A DNA stretch of 47,087 nucleotides from a virus. The translations under genes were made by a program, and so were the position numbers. The notes beneath the pieces are model-generated. The model worked only from the letters and a program-made list of their open reading frames with translations. It had not been told where the DNA came from and ran no database searches. Location of the stretch: the IMG/VR virus record IMGVR_UViG_3300044691_000324, positions 1 through 47,087 of that record; one strand, 5' to 3'. Of the stretch, positions 7,366 to 14,847 are shown piece by piece (within the stretch, counting starts at the first letter, position 1; each line of letters opens with the position of its first letter).

Positions 7366-7767
7366 ATGAAAAATTCATTATTCCAATTCATCGACCAGCT
7401 TAAGAGCAGGGTCATAAAGCCAAAGATGTACGCGATCCTTCTGCGAATCGGGCAGACGCAATACTTGTCTCTGATTGCTGCATTTTCTTTGGAAGATGCT
7501 CTCGTTGGCGCGAAGGATGCGTTTGTGCGCGACAACCCAAACGTAAACCTTTCCGAAACAGGTATCCAACTTGAGCTGTATTCCCATTCGGAAATGATTG
7601 AAATGTTCAGTCCGTTCCTCAGTGCAAAGGTTCAAAAAGAAGAAGGAGACAAGAATACGCTCATGAAGCAGATCGTTGAAACGAAGGACGCAAAGCTCTT
7701 TCAAGAAAACAAAGCCCTGTTCACCCAGAACGAGCAGCGATACTTACGAGCAGAAATCAATAAATAA
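7366..7767 (+). CDS. Hypothetical protein
   Basis: 133 residues, unrecognised, soluble. It is mostly helix-forming with a short beta stretch near 45-60 (MYAILLRIGQTQYLSLIAAF lies in the first third). It follows the HNH gene by 31 bases, in which nothing is seen, and lies 2 bases before the next gene. Confidence 0.65.
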   Translation: MKNSLFQFIDQLKSRVIKPKMYAILLRIGQTQYLSLIAAFSLEDALVGAKDAFVRDNPNVNLSETGIQLELYSHSEMIEMFSPFLSAKVQKEEGDKNTLMKQIVETKDAKLFQENKALFTQNEQRYLRAEINK

Positions 7768-7769
7768 CC

Positions 7770-8588
7770 ATGAAAAATACACACAACCAGAAGAAAGTAT
7801 CGGCCGGAGGTGAAGAGCAGAAGAAACAGCGAGAGGTTTTCAAGTTTGAAGGAGAAATGAACGGAAGCACGGAGAATCTTAAGAAATTCATAGACGTACT
7901 TCACGAGACCGACATCACAAACGATGAAGAAATGAGAAAGGCAATCGAACGAGCAGGGCTTAAGGGAAAGATTGTTCAGCGAAATAAGCACACACAACCA
8001 AGCGCAACATTCGGGGGAAAAAACGGAGACCTCGCCGATAAGCTGAAGGAAGCAATCGAAGAAAAGACGAAGGAACTTTCTGCCAAAAAAGAAAACAAAT
8101 TCTTTAGCATTAAAATGCGGAGTCCGTTCTTCTTGGCAATCCTTGTGACATTCATAGTTCTGCAACTCTCTCATGCGTACCAGTTTTCTGTTGCCGGAAA
8201 CTTTGACGCCTCTACTGAAGCAATAAGTTCAGCGACCTGGATCCTTCTCGTCGCTGTTATTGATTCTGCGTTCAATGCGTATATCGCTCTCACCAAACTG
8301 CGCCTGTCGGTTATGAAGAAACGCGGCCTTGATCTTGTGGGGACGTTGAAAGCGTCGATATTGGAAGCGCAGCGGGAGTTCGAAAAGTACGAGCGACTCA
8401 CCGACCAGCAGGCAAATTTGCAGAAGGCGATAATCAGCACGGAGCGTGCGCAAAAGGCTATTCTCCAATCAGAGCGCGACAAGGCAGTGCGTGAATTGGA
8501 AGCACTCAAGGCTATTGCCCAGAAGGTTGATGCGTTCAACAAAACCAAGCCAGCGCAGAAGAAGGCGAAAACAGTCGCAAAGAAATAG
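7770..8588 (+). CDS. Two-pass membrane protein with C-terminal coiled coil
   Basis: 272 residues. The N-terminal 110 residues are soluble and charged. Membrane segments lie at about 119-135 (PFFLAILVTFIVLQLSHAY) and 156-174 (TWILLVAVIDSAFNAYIAL). A coiled coil follows at about 195-255, ending in a Lys/Ala-rich basic tail. Both ends are therefore probably cytoplasmic with a short outer loop. A membrane anchor for phage replication or a host-envelope modifier are possible roles; neither is shown by the sequence. Confidence 0.7.
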   Translation: MKNTHNQKKVSAGGEEQKKQREVFKFEGEMNGSTENLKKFIDVLHETDITNDEEMRKAIERAGLKGKIVQRNKHTQPSATFGGKNGDLADKLKEAIEEKTKELSAKKENKFFSIKMRSPFFLAILVTFIVLQLSHAYQFSVAGNFDASTEAISSATWILLVAVIDSAFNAYIALTKLRLSVMKKRGLDLVGTLKASILEAQREFEKYERLTDQQANLQKAIISTERAQKAILQSERDKAVRELEALKAIAQKVDAFNKTKPAQKKAKTVAKK

Positions 8589-8590
8589 AT

Positions 8591-8743
8591 ATGGAAGAAC
8601 CTGTAAAGTATCTGGTTATCGGTGGGCAGATATGCGAAACCGGAACGGAAGCATTCCTCGTGAGCCAAGCTGCGAACTATGACGAAGATTACGAAATACT
8701 CGACGAGGATGAATTGCCGGAAGGGTTGTCCACAGAAAGTTAG
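8591..8743 (+). CDS. Small acidic protein
   Basis: 50 residues, MEEPVKYLVIGGQICETGTE then a strongly acidic second half (DEDYEILDEDELPEG). It follows the membrane protein by 2 bases and is the last gene before the promoter at 8770. Not recognised. Codon use and tight spacing support it being real. Confidence 0.55.
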   Translation: MEEPVKYLVIGGQICETGTEAFLVSQAANYDEDYEILDEDELPEGLSTES

Positions 8744-8769
8744 TTTTATCCCTCGGACAGTGGGGTACA

Positions 8770-8778
8770 TGCTATAAT
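8770..8778 (+). promoter_or_regulatory. Extended -10 promoter
   Basis: TGCTATAAT at 8770-8778 is a perfect extended -10. No good -35 lies at 16-18 bp. Transcription should start near 8785, about 22 nt before the ATG at 8807. It drives the nuclease, HU-like and DNA-modification genes. Confidence 0.6.
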
Positions 8779-8806
8779 GCAGCCATTACCCTTAGTGCAA
8801 ATACAT

Positions 8807-8980
8807 ATGGATGAAGAACGAATCGAAGATACTGTTTCGGAGCCAATCGTTGAAACTGCACAGGAAGAAGACGAGGAGGACGAAGAAGTAGCTGATTCTG
8901 AAGATGAAACAGCGGATGACCGTGCAGGAAGCGAGGTTGCTGAACCTCCTACCGCAGAGCCAGCCGACGAGGCGGTCTAA
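8807..8980 (+). CDS. Very acidic small protein
   Basis: 57 residues, almost entirely Asp/Glu with Ala, Pro and Thr (EEDEEDEEVADSEDE). An in-frame ATG at 8777 lies inside the -10 element, so 8807 is chosen. Strongly acidic phage mini-proteins often mimic DNA to block host nucleases or bind basic proteins; that role is only a suggestion. It overlaps the next gene by 77 bases in another frame. Confidence 0.5.
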   Translation: MDEERIEDTVSEPIVETAQEEDEEDEEVADSEDETADDRAGSEVAEPPTAEPADEAV

Positions 8981-9281
8981 GTATCGAAACAGCAAAACCC
9001 TGTATAAAGGGGTTTTGTTCGATTCGCAGAAAGAATCCCAGCGTGCGTATGAACTGGACATTCTTTGCAGATCGGGTGCGGTTGCTCGGTACGAACTGCA
9101 ACCGGTATTCCGTATCGAGCATAACGGCGTGAAAGTTTGCAAGTATATCGCTGATTTTAAGGTCGAGTGGGCAGACGGCTCGACCACGTACGAAGACGTT
9201 AAAGGGGTTCGGACGCCGGTGTTCATTTTGAAGAAGAAACTGGTCAAAGCGTTTTATGGGATTGAGATAATTGAAATCTAA
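8904..9281 (+). CDS. DUF1064 family nuclease-like protein
   Basis: 125 residues (or 121 from the ATG at 8916). The pattern KYRNSKTLYKGVLFDSQKES, then ELQPVF, YIADFKVEW, YEDVKG and KKKLVKAFYGI is that of DUF1064, a phage family with a PD-(D/E)XK-type fold. Candidate active residues: E44, D84, E97 and K100. A role in recombination or Holliday-junction processing is usually proposed. It begins inside the acidic-protein gene, and the next gene starts immediately after its stop. Confidence 0.8.
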   Translation: MKQRMTVQEARLLNLLPQSQPTRRSKYRNSKTLYKGVLFDSQKESQRAYELDILCRSGAVARYELQPVFRIEHNGVKVCKYIADFKVEWADGSTTYEDVKGVRTPVFILKKKLVKAFYGIEIIEI

Positions 9282-9533
9282 ATGGCAAACAGAAAACAAC
9301 GGGTCATTCTCCGATTCAAAGATGATTCATTTGAAGAGCAGCTCAAGAAACTTCTTCTTTCCTCGGGGAAAGTGAAGGTTGGCGGCGTTGGAATATTTGA
9401 GATCCGCGCAGTTTCGGAGCGCAAAGGCTACAACGTTTCAAACGGCGAGGAGATCGTTATACCCGCGCACAACAAAATGTTCTTCCGGCCCACAAAGAAG
9501 CTGAAGGATGCTATACAAGTCTATGGAGATTAA
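9282..9533 (+). CDS. HU/IHF-like DNA-binding protein with shortened N-terminus
   Basis: 83 residues. The segment GVGIFEIRAVSERKGYNV, then SNGEEIVIPAH, F-x-P and KKLKDAI reproduces the beta-arm and C-terminal helix consensus of HU/IHF proteins (GFGTFEVR...GRNP.TGE.I.IPA...F.P.K.LK). The N-terminal helical dimer part is only about 35 residues against about 45 in typical HU, so the dimer interface differs. Likely role: bending or packaging DNA, perhaps near the modification enzymes encoded next. Confidence 0.65.
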   Translation: MANRKQRVILRFKDDSFEEQLKKLLLSSGKVKVGGVGIFEIRAVSERKGYNVSNGEEIVIPAHNKMFFRPTKKLKDAIQVYGD

Positions 9534-10173
9534 AAACCTGAAGGCGTACCACAAGAACCCTCGGAAAATCACCAAGGAAGAGTTTGCGCTCCTAAGCGCT
9601 TCTCTGGTTGAATTTGGGGACTTGTCCGGTATCGTTCTCAATCGTGCCACAGGAGAGGTTATAGGGGGGAATCAGAGGACTCAGTTCTTCAAGCTCCACC
9701 CCGAAAAGGTAGAAATACACATAGAAAAAGAATTCCTCACGCCGACGGAAACAGGAACCGTTGCGCAGGGATACGTTACGTACCTTGGTGAGCAGTACAG
9801 CTACCGTGAAGTTCAGTGGGAAGCAGACAAATCAGAGCGTGCGAATATCCTTGCGAACAAAGCAGGAGGAACGTGGGACTTCGATATTCTTGCAAATGCC
9901 TTCGGGACAGACGTCCTCTTGGCTTCCGGCTGGAAAGACTTCGAAATCGGCTTCGCAACCACGCGAGATGAAGAAACCGCAGACACCGACGGACTCAAGG
10001 GCAGCATGGAAACGTACCTTGCTGGTGATGTGAAGAATATCGGTCTGTATTTCAGCAAAGAAGACTTCGATGAATTCATGACCAGACTGGACAGAGCTGC
10101 AACGCACTTCGGAACAACCAGCAACACCGAGACCGTGATTAAGCTTATGGAGTTCTACGAAGAAAACGCATGA
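9523..10173 (+). CDS. ParB-like (ParB/Srx fold) protein
   Basis: 216 residues from the ATG at 9523; an ATG at 9508 would add five residues. The first 90 residues carry the ParB/Srx N-terminal pattern: NLKAYHKNPRKI, then LSASLVEFGDLSGIVLNRATG and GGNQRTQFF (the GNxR phosphate-binding box). A second part (YSYREVQWEADKSERANILAN) resembles the segment that often links ParB-like domains to DNA methylases in phages, but no methylase domain follows. Its position directly before the dioxygenase and glycosyltransferase suggests it guides or regulates base modification. It overlaps the next gene by 4 bases (ATGA). Confidence 0.75.
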   Translation: MEIKNLKAYHKNPRKITKEEFALLSASLVEFGDLSGIVLNRATGEVIGGNQRTQFFKLHPEKVEIHIEKEFLTPTETGTVAQGYVTYLGEQYSYREVQWEADKSERANILANKAGGTWDFDILANAFGTDVLLASGWKDFEIGFATTRDEETADTDGLKGSMETYLAGDVKNIGLYFSKEDFDEFMTRLDRAATHFGTTSNTETVIKLMEFYEENA

Positions 10174-11051
10174 ACATAGTCCACGCAACAAAGCGCGACC
10201 TTGATTTGAAGGAATATATAAAGCGCTCTGCGAAGGAAACTGACTACGACACCCTGATTACAGAACCAACGATCCTCATGGTCGACGGGGAAATCAAAGT
10301 TGTGTACGACCATTTGAATTTCGACACGGGAAACATAGTAGAAGCATTGAAACGCGTGAAGTATGCGACGGGAAAGCGTAGTCGCGGTCTGGTCTCTACC
10401 AGCAGGATCCTCGGCTACCGCCCACGAAATGAAATGCGCCAGAACTACTGCTCAACAACCAGCCTTGCAGGAGAAGCACCAAGAGAGCACAAGATAGTCG
10501 CAGACTTTGCCTTGCAACTTGAACAGTTTTATAAGAAGCACAATCCGGAAGGATACCAGCGCCACAAAGAAACATCAGAGACTAAAATCCGAAAAGACTG
10601 GCGCATAGAGGGCGAAAGTATCTTCACCTCGGGAATCATAAACAAGAACAATCCCCTGAAGTATCACTTCGATACGGGGAATTTCACAGACGTGTATAGC
10701 ATCATGACGGTGTTTAAAGCAGGAATCGAAGGTGGATACCTTGCGCTTCCGGAGTATGGCATTGCGTTCGCGCTCCCCAATAATTCCGTGTTCATGTTCG
10801 ACGGGCAAGGAATCCTTCATGGCGTGACGCCAATCAAATACACCAGTCCGGCCGGATACCGATACTCGGTTGTGTACTACACATTGAAGCGCATGTGGCA
10901 GTGCTTGGAGATCAACGAAGAAATAGCGCGTGTGCGTAACGAGAAGACAATCAAAGAGCGCGTTCGTATGGAGAATCCTTTAACCGAGGAAGACCGGCTC
11001 TTGAAGGAGAAGAAGCGAGCAGAACTTACCGGACGAATCGGAAAGCAATAA
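10170..11051 (+). CDS. TET/JBP-family 2-oxoglutarate/Fe(II) dioxygenase
   Basis: 293 residues. The double-stranded beta-helix core is clear: IFTSGIINKNNPLKYHFDTG with the iron ligands H166-x-D168, then FKAGIEGGYLALPEYGI, VFMFDGQGILHGVTPI with the distal ligand H217, and GYRYSVVYYTLKRMWQC with R231 for 2-oxoglutarate. This order and the closing Y-x3-RMWQC fit the TET/JBP branch, which oxidises the methyl group of thymine (JBP, base J) or 5-methylcytosine (TET) in DNA. The next gene is a matching glycosyltransferase. No cytosine methyltransferase is seen, so either host 5mC or thymine is the substrate. Confidence 0.85.
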   Translation: MNIVHATKRDLDLKEYIKRSAKETDYDTLITEPTILMVDGEIKVVYDHLNFDTGNIVEALKRVKYATGKRSRGLVSTSRILGYRPRNEMRQNYCSTTSLAGEAPREHKIVADFALQLEQFYKKHNPEGYQRHKETSETKIRKDWRIEGESIFTSGIINKNNPLKYHFDTGNFTDVYSIMTVFKAGIEGGYLALPEYGIAFALPNNSVFMFDGQGILHGVTPIKYTSPAGYRYSVVYYTLKRMWQCLEINEEIARVRNEKTIKERVRMENPLTEEDRLLKEKKRAELTGRIGKQ

Positions 11052-11055
11052 CGCT

Positions 11056-11919
11056 ATGAAAGTCATAATCCTTTCGAAGGGCAGACCAGAGACTATCAGT
11101 ACGCACAAGCTTTTTGAACGAGAAGGACTGGACTATACGCTGGTTCTTCATACGGCAGGAGAACGCCAGAGCTACATAGACGCTGGGTTTGTTTCGCCGG
11201 AGAAAATAGTAGTCTCGAATGCTCCGTTCGGCGTTTCGCACCAGCGCCAGTGGATTCAGGATAATCTGATTCCCAAAGGAGACTGGTACATCTCTCTGGA
11301 CGACAACATACGCTCGTTCCAATGCGTCCCAGAGCCTCTGTACTCCCAGCACAGCCTTCCCGTGCAGGGTGGAGACAAGAAGGCCCAGATAGAGCTTAAG
11401 GATGCCTTTGAGACCGAATGCAGCACCAAGCGATTCTTGGAAGTGTGCGAGGGGATGCACGGGGTAGGCGAGAAGGAGAAAGCATACAATCTCGGGTTCG
11501 GAACCACACCGAACTTCTATTTCAGGGGAAAGAAATTCAGGTTTGTCGGGTACGTTATCTCGAAAGCGGTAATCAGGAAGAACCTCGGGATTCCGTTCGA
11601 ACTCACGAATCAAAGTATGGAGGACTATGCCTACACGGCAGAGAACCTTCTCAGGTACGGGAAAGTACTTATAAACAACTACTGCTTTCCGGTTGCTGGA
11701 CATTACGAGAAAGGCGGTATCGGTACGTACAAAGAACGCGCACCAGCAAAAGTGCGAGACAGTGCGTTCCTGATGCTGAAGTATCCGGGACTCTTCCGGT
11801 ACAAAGTGAAAAAAGGGTGCGATCCTAAAGCAGAGATACAGATACGTTTCACAACACTGAAGCAGGTTGAAATGTGGAGAGCACTGATGCGCAATAAGTA
11901 TGAAAAGAACACAGACTGA
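11056..11919 (+). CDS. TET-associated glycosyltransferase (TAGT-like)
   Basis: 287 residues. The N-terminus, KVIILSKGRPETISTHKLF, is a GT-A nucleotide-sugar fold start. The key acidic motif is WYISLDDNIRSF with D82-D83, where a divalent metal and the sugar nucleotide bind. The region VGYVISKAV...SMEDYAYTAENLLRYGK is the acceptor half, typical of the TAGT family described next to phage TET/JBP genes. It should add a sugar to the hydroxymethyl base made by the upstream dioxygenase. Four bases separate the two genes. The resulting DNA would resist host restriction. Confidence 0.8.
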   Translation: MKVIILSKGRPETISTHKLFEREGLDYTLVLHTAGERQSYIDAGFVSPEKIVVSNAPFGVSHQRQWIQDNLIPKGDWYISLDDNIRSFQCVPEPLYSQHSLPVQGGDKKAQIELKDAFETECSTKRFLEVCEGMHGVGEKEKAYNLGFGTTPNFYFRGKKFRFVGYVISKAVIRKNLGIPFELTNQSMEDYAYTAENLLRYGKVLINNYCFPVAGHYEKGGIGTYKERAPAKVRDSAFLMLKYPGLFRYKVKKGCDPKAEIQIRFTTLKQVEMWRALMRNKYEKNTD

Positions 11920-12130
11920 GTCAAGACTGTACGACTGGGCTGGCGGCCAGCGCTGGAATGCGTTGATCTATTCAGGAAGAACGAAGAACGCTGATGATTT
12001 TGGCGTTATACGCACGGTTAAAGACGGAAGCGACGCAGACCCACTGATTATTCTGTTCAGAAAGAACCTATTAACCGGACAGGCACTCCAAGATGCTACA
12101 GACGTATGCTCAAGAAACTCAAACCGTTAA
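11900..12130 (+). CDS. Hypothetical protein overlapping the glycosyltransferase end
   Basis: 76 residues, unrecognised. Its first 20 bases overlap the glycosyltransferase 3' end in another frame, and the next small gene overlaps its own 3' end by 25 bases. The middle (GQRWNALIYSGRTKNADDFG, then DPLIILFRKNLL) looks like a compact alpha/beta domain. Confidence 0.5.
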   Translation: MKRTQTESRLYDWAGGQRWNALIYSGRTKNADDFGVIRTVKDGSDADPLIILFRKNLLTGQALQDATDVCSRNSNR

Positions 12131-12276
12131 AAAGTGCAAGCCGGAAGCGTTCGAAGAAGAACTGGATGTGGTATCTGGACGTTCCGAAAGACGACGGCCA
12201 TGATCGCTGGCGGAAAACGAAACGAAAGACCAAGACAAAATACACCCAGCTAGAGAACATAGAACGACGTACATAA
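12106..12276 (+). CDS. Small basic protein
   Basis: 56 residues, very rich in Lys and Arg (MLKKLKPLKSASRKRSKK, then RWRKTKRKTKTK). It overlaps the previous gene by 25 bases in another frame. Probably binds nucleic acid. Last gene before the terminase promoter. Confidence 0.5.
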   Translation: MLKKLKPLKSASRKRSKKNWMWYLDVPKDDGHDRWRKTKRKTKTKYTQLENIERRT

Positions 12277-12294
12277 CGAGAGAAAACTTAACCT

Positions 12295-12325
12295 TTGAAC
12301 TATAGAAGTACATGGTGTGTATAAT
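12295..12325 (+). promoter_or_regulatory. Promoter before the small terminase gene
   Basis: -10 TATAAT at 12320-12325. The best upstream element is TTGAAC at 12295-12300, with a long 19-bp spacer. The start would be near 12332, about 17 nt before the ATG at 12349. The 72-base gap holds nothing else. Confidence 0.6.
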
Positions 12326-12348
12326 GCCTTAAATAGCCTAAATTACGT

Positions 12349-12951
12349 ATGAGTACCACTACGAGCATCGCAAAGAAGACTGCCAAAGCAATTAAAAAGC
12401 ATGGAGGGGGTGCGTTGGCCAAGATTAAAGAGAAGGAAGCGTACTTGATTTGGCGTTCTATTCCAGCATTACTCTCGCTTCTTCCGGAATCAGACCAGCG
12501 GAAAATGGGCTATGACGTAGACGATCCGCTATTCAAGCAACTCATAGGAATCAAGACCAAGGCAGAGTTCTGCGTTGCGTTGAAAGTATCTACCCGCATG
12601 CCGAGCGAATGGGAGAAAGACCCAGAGTTCTTAAGTACGGTGCGTCAACTGTCGCTGAACAATCACGTACTGCGATTCCAGAAAGACATAGACTTTTCGT
12701 TTACGCAGAAAGTCCTTAAGAACGGAGATGCGCAGCGTGTGAAACTTTGGAAGCAATTATACGAAGGCTGGACGGAAAAGACTGAAGTGAAGAACCTGAA
12801 CATTGAGGCCAGCGCAGCTGAACTTCAGGCATTCATAGAGCAGCGCAACAAAGAACTGTGGAGGCGCAACGATGAACTGAATATCATAGAAGACGAAGAA
12901 GAAGACCTTCAGGACATCGCCGACGAAGAAGATACGCTATCCCCAACATAG
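12349..12951 (+). CDS. Small terminase subunit (phBC6A51-type helix-turn-helix)
   Basis: 200 residues. The stretch KQLIGIKTKAEFCVALKVST is a helix-turn-helix of the kind found in phage small terminases; it is followed by DFSFTQKVLKNGDAQRVKLWKQLYEGW, the usual oligomerisation helices, and by a very acidic tail (IIEDEEEDLQDIADEEDTL). Small terminases recognise the phage packaging site and load the large subunit. The large subunit lies 2.9 kb further on, which is unusual. The stop codon falls inside promoter C. Confidence 0.7.
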   Translation: MSTTTSIAKKTAKAIKKHGGGALAKIKEKEAYLIWRSIPALLSLLPESDQRKMGYDVDDPLFKQLIGIKTKAEFCVALKVSTRMPSEWEKDPEFLSTVRQLSLNNHVLRFQKDIDFSFTQKVLKNGDAQRVKLWKQLYEGWTEKTEVKNLNIEASAAELQAFIEQRNKELWRRNDELNIIEDEEEDLQDIADEEDTLSPT

Positions 12952-12983
12952 ATATTGCAAATATTGGCTTTCCAAGGCATAAT
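12937..12983 (+). promoter_or_regulatory. Box-type promoter C
   Basis: CTATCCCCAAC at 12937-12947, 7 bp, -35 TTGCAA at 12955-12960, 17-bp spacer, -10 CATAAT at 12978-12983. This copy is closest to the family consensus. It overlaps the 3' end of the small terminase gene. Predicted start near 12990, about 21 nt before the ATG at 13011. Confidence 0.8.
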
Positions 12984-13010
12984 AATGAACGTAACCACTA
13001 AAAAATAGAT

Positions 13011-13307
13011 ATGAAAGAGCGTATAACAAACATCACTTCTCGTTTGCAGAACCTCGAAGAGGTATCCAGTGAGGTAGATCCTGAATTGCTTGACGTCATT
13101 ACGTTGATTTCAACGCAGAAAAAGAAAGGATTCATCATGGCTGCGTACTTTGAGGAAACCCCAGAAGGAACAAAGCGAACGTGTGCGTTTGTTTCAAATG
13201 AAATGAGAGAGTCAGATCTGATAGAGTCCATTACTTCAATCGGTGCAGCAGCACTTAACAAAGCAAATGAAGGAATCGCAGACGGTACGCTTTCGGGCCA
13301 TATTTAA
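13011..13307 (+). CDS. Hypothetical protein, first gene after promoter C
   Basis: 98 residues, soluble, unrecognised: an N-terminal helix, a beta segment (GFIMAAYFEE, then KRTCAFVSNE) and an Ala-rich C-terminal helix. It leads a string of small genes to 14939 with gaps of 2 to 80 bases. Confidence 0.65.
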   Translation: MKERITNITSRLQNLEEVSSEVDPELLDVITLISTQKKKGFIMAAYFEETPEGTKRTCAFVSNEMRESDLIESITSIGAAALNKANEGIADGTLSGHI

Positions 13308-13309
13308 TT

Positions 13310-13531
13310 ATGGCAAAGCGCACAAGAACGAAACTGGCACGGACGTACGAGCTTGATAAGCGCGGAAACCCTCTTAAACGCCTCGTGGCGATGCTTGCTC
13401 CCGCAAAGATGAACCAAGTGCCGTGTCTGGTATGCAGATGGCCCTTGCGGGTGAACGTGGGGCAGCTTGCTCGTGTTCATGGAGAGTGCAGGAAGCGTCG
13501 TGCTGGCTACATGCCGATAATCAAACGGTAA
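13310..13531 (+). CDS. Small basic zinc-finger-like protein
   Basis: 73 residues. CLVC and, 16 residues on, VHGEC form a probable C-x2-C...H-x2-C zinc site in a very basic protein. A nucleic-acid-binding role is likely. The stop shares one base with the next start (TAATG). Confidence 0.6.
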   Translation: MAKRTRTKLARTYELDKRGNPLKRLVAMLAPAKMNQVPCLVCRWPLRVNVGQLARVHGECRKRRAGYMPIIKR

Positions 13532-13632
13532 TGGGTTGGCTCCTGCTTATCTTCTTCATAACCGGCCTCGATACCCACAAATGGTATCCGTTTTGGATCG
13601 TTGTTGTGGTTTCTTTACTCTCTAGCTCTTAA
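13531..13632 (+). CDS. Small membrane peptide
   Basis: 33 residues: hydrophobic stretches GWLLLIFFITG and FWIVVVVSLL separated by a polar turn (LDTHKWYP). This is either a tight hairpin or a single membrane span. It starts inside the previous stop (TAATG), so it is translationally coupled. Function unknown. Confidence 0.5.
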   Translation: MGWLLLIFFITGLDTHKWYPFWIVVVVSLLSSS

Positions 13633-13638
13633 ATTCAT

Positions 13639-13818
13639 ATGAAAAAGTGTTCCATGTGCGAAATAGGAATTGCTGATGGGGGTTCTCGTGTCGAGTGTTC
13701 GTGCGGTGAGATTTACTGTGGTGCGTGCATATCAATGTTCAGCGGAGAAGAATTTGATCGCGTCGAGACAGAAGCAGCTGCGCGTGGTCACATACTCGAT
13801 AAGACAAACTTAGTATGA
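13639..13818 (+). CDS. Small zinc-binding protein
   Basis: 59 residues. Cysteine pairs CSMC, CSC and CGAC give a treble-clef or cross-brace-like pattern in the first 35 residues, followed by a helical acidic tail. It ends in an ATGA overlap with the next gene. Not recognised further. Confidence 0.55.
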   Translation: MKKCSMCEIGIADGGSRVECSCGEIYCGACISMFSGEEFDRVETEAAARGHILDKTNLV

Positions 13819-13997
13819 AAATAGTTTCACCAGAAAAGATAGTAGAAGCATTTGAAGATTGGTGGAAAAACAAAGCACCAGTGTTTCCGGATCCGGAGGA
13901 ACACGAGCGACATCGCATCGTTGCTCGTTCGGCGTGGCTGTCTGCATACCTGTGGGCTATCAAGATGCAGCCGGAGGAAGACCTCATTCGCATATAG
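13815..13997 (+). CDS. Hypothetical protein
   Basis: 60 residues, helical, with aromatic-rich patches (FEDWWKNK, then WLSAYLWAIKM). The core FEDWW...HERHRIVARSAWLSAYLW resembles a small domain often seen in phage accessory regions. It overlaps its upstream neighbour by 4 bases and ends 1 base before the next ATG. Confidence 0.55.
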   Translation: MKIVSPEKIVEAFEDWWKNKAPVFPDPEEHERHRIVARSAWLSAYLWAIKMQPEEDLIRI

Positions 13998-13998
13998 T

Positions 13999-14418
13999 AT
14001 GAAACTCTGGGTAGACGACATTCGGAACGCACCAGACGATAGCTGGACGGTAGCGCGTACCGTGACCAGCGCCATTCGTGCGATCGCTCGGTACGATTTC
14101 GACGAGATCTCTCTCGACCACGACATATCGCATCAGGTTACCGTTGGAGCGCTTGGTCGTCCGTATCCTTGCGAAGAAACATTCATGGCGGTTGCGTACT
14201 TCATCGCGCAGAAATACACCAAGAACATTCCGGCTGGATACACGCGCACGCACATCCCGCACGAGAGCTACCAGCAGAAGAAACCGAACATAACCATACA
14301 TAGCAGCAACACGGTCGCCGGAGAGGAAATGAAAAAGGTTCTGCATGATGCAGGATTCTCGCAAATAGATCATGTCCCAATGGGGCTGGCAAACAGGCTG
14401 GAAATGGAACTTCCGTAG
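13999..14418 (+). CDS. Cyclic-phosphate-processing receiver-like (cPPR) protein
   Basis: 139 residues from the ATG at 13999; the reading frame is open further upstream but would overlap two genes. The start KLWVDDIRNAP and the later DEISLDHDIS (LDHD at 39-42) match the receiver-like cPPR domain, in which the two acidic clusters form the active site. That family has been proposed to process cyclic phosphates at RNA ends or tRNA-splicing-type products. In a phage it may act on RNA damaged by host defence. The catalytic role is inference. Confidence 0.65.
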   Translation: MKLWVDDIRNAPDDSWTVARTVTSAIRAIARYDFDEISLDHDISHQVTVGALGRPYPCEETFMAVAYFIAQKYTKNIPAGYTRTHIPHESYQQKKPNITIHSSNTVAGEEMKKVLHDAGFSQIDHVPMGLANRLEMELP

Positions 14419-14501
14419 TCCACAGGATATACAAGACTTCTCCCCAAGAACGGGTACATACTTCATTTGAACTTCACTGTTCTTTTGAAAGAGGCAATCA
14501 A

Positions 14502-14663
14502 ATGTACAACTGTCCTGTCTGCCAGAAACAGACTCTCGAATCTACCGATGTGAACCACAGCAAGTTCGTTGCCCTCGGCCAAGCCGTGTGCAGCCAACGC
14601 TGCTACGAGGATGCGTACAACGTAGAACCGTTCCAGCTTCCCCTTCGCCTGAACCCTGGGTAG
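14502..14663 (+). CDS. Small zinc-ribbon protein
   Basis: 53 residues with CPVC and, about 25 residues on, CSQRC: an MYM/FCS-like small zinc finger. The preceding 83-base gap (14419-14501) holds only a weak box-like stretch, TCTCCCCAAG, without a usable -10. A faint GAGG lies about 8 bases before the ATG. Confidence 0.55.
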   Translation: MYNCPVCQKQTLESTDVNHSKFVALGQAVCSQRCYEDAYNVEPFQLPLRLNPG

Positions 14664-14667
14664 CACT

Positions 14668-14847
14668 GTGAAATGTATGCGGTGCAGAAAACCAATGCTG
14701 CGCTCCCACCGAGAAGAGGTGGAAAGCTGCGGCTCGTACATCCTGCGCACGCAGGTGTATACCAACGAGTGCGTGTTTTGCTCGGCGTTGGTACTGGTAC
14801 GCTTGCCGGTGTTTTCCGGCGAAGAAGTTACGGGATTTCCCCCATGA
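14668..14847 (+). CDS. Small zinc-ribbon protein (GTG or internal ATG start)
   Basis: 59 residues from GTG, or 56 from the ATG at 14677. C-x2-C (CMRC) near the start and C-x2-C (CVFC) about 30 residues later form a zinc ribbon. It ends in an ATGA overlap with the next peptide. A competing frame (14673-14939) has no such motif and merely contains the next gene. Confidence 0.5.
   Translation: MKCMRCRKPMLRSHREEVESCGSYILRTQVYTNECVFCSALVLVRLPVFSGEEVTGFPP

Noticed and set aside
8777-8806. Upstream start for the acidic protein at 8777
   Set aside because: That ATG lies inside the -10 element, before the transcription start.
14435-14480. A further box-type promoter at TCTCCCCAAG
   Set aside because: The box is incomplete and no -10 lies at the expected distance.
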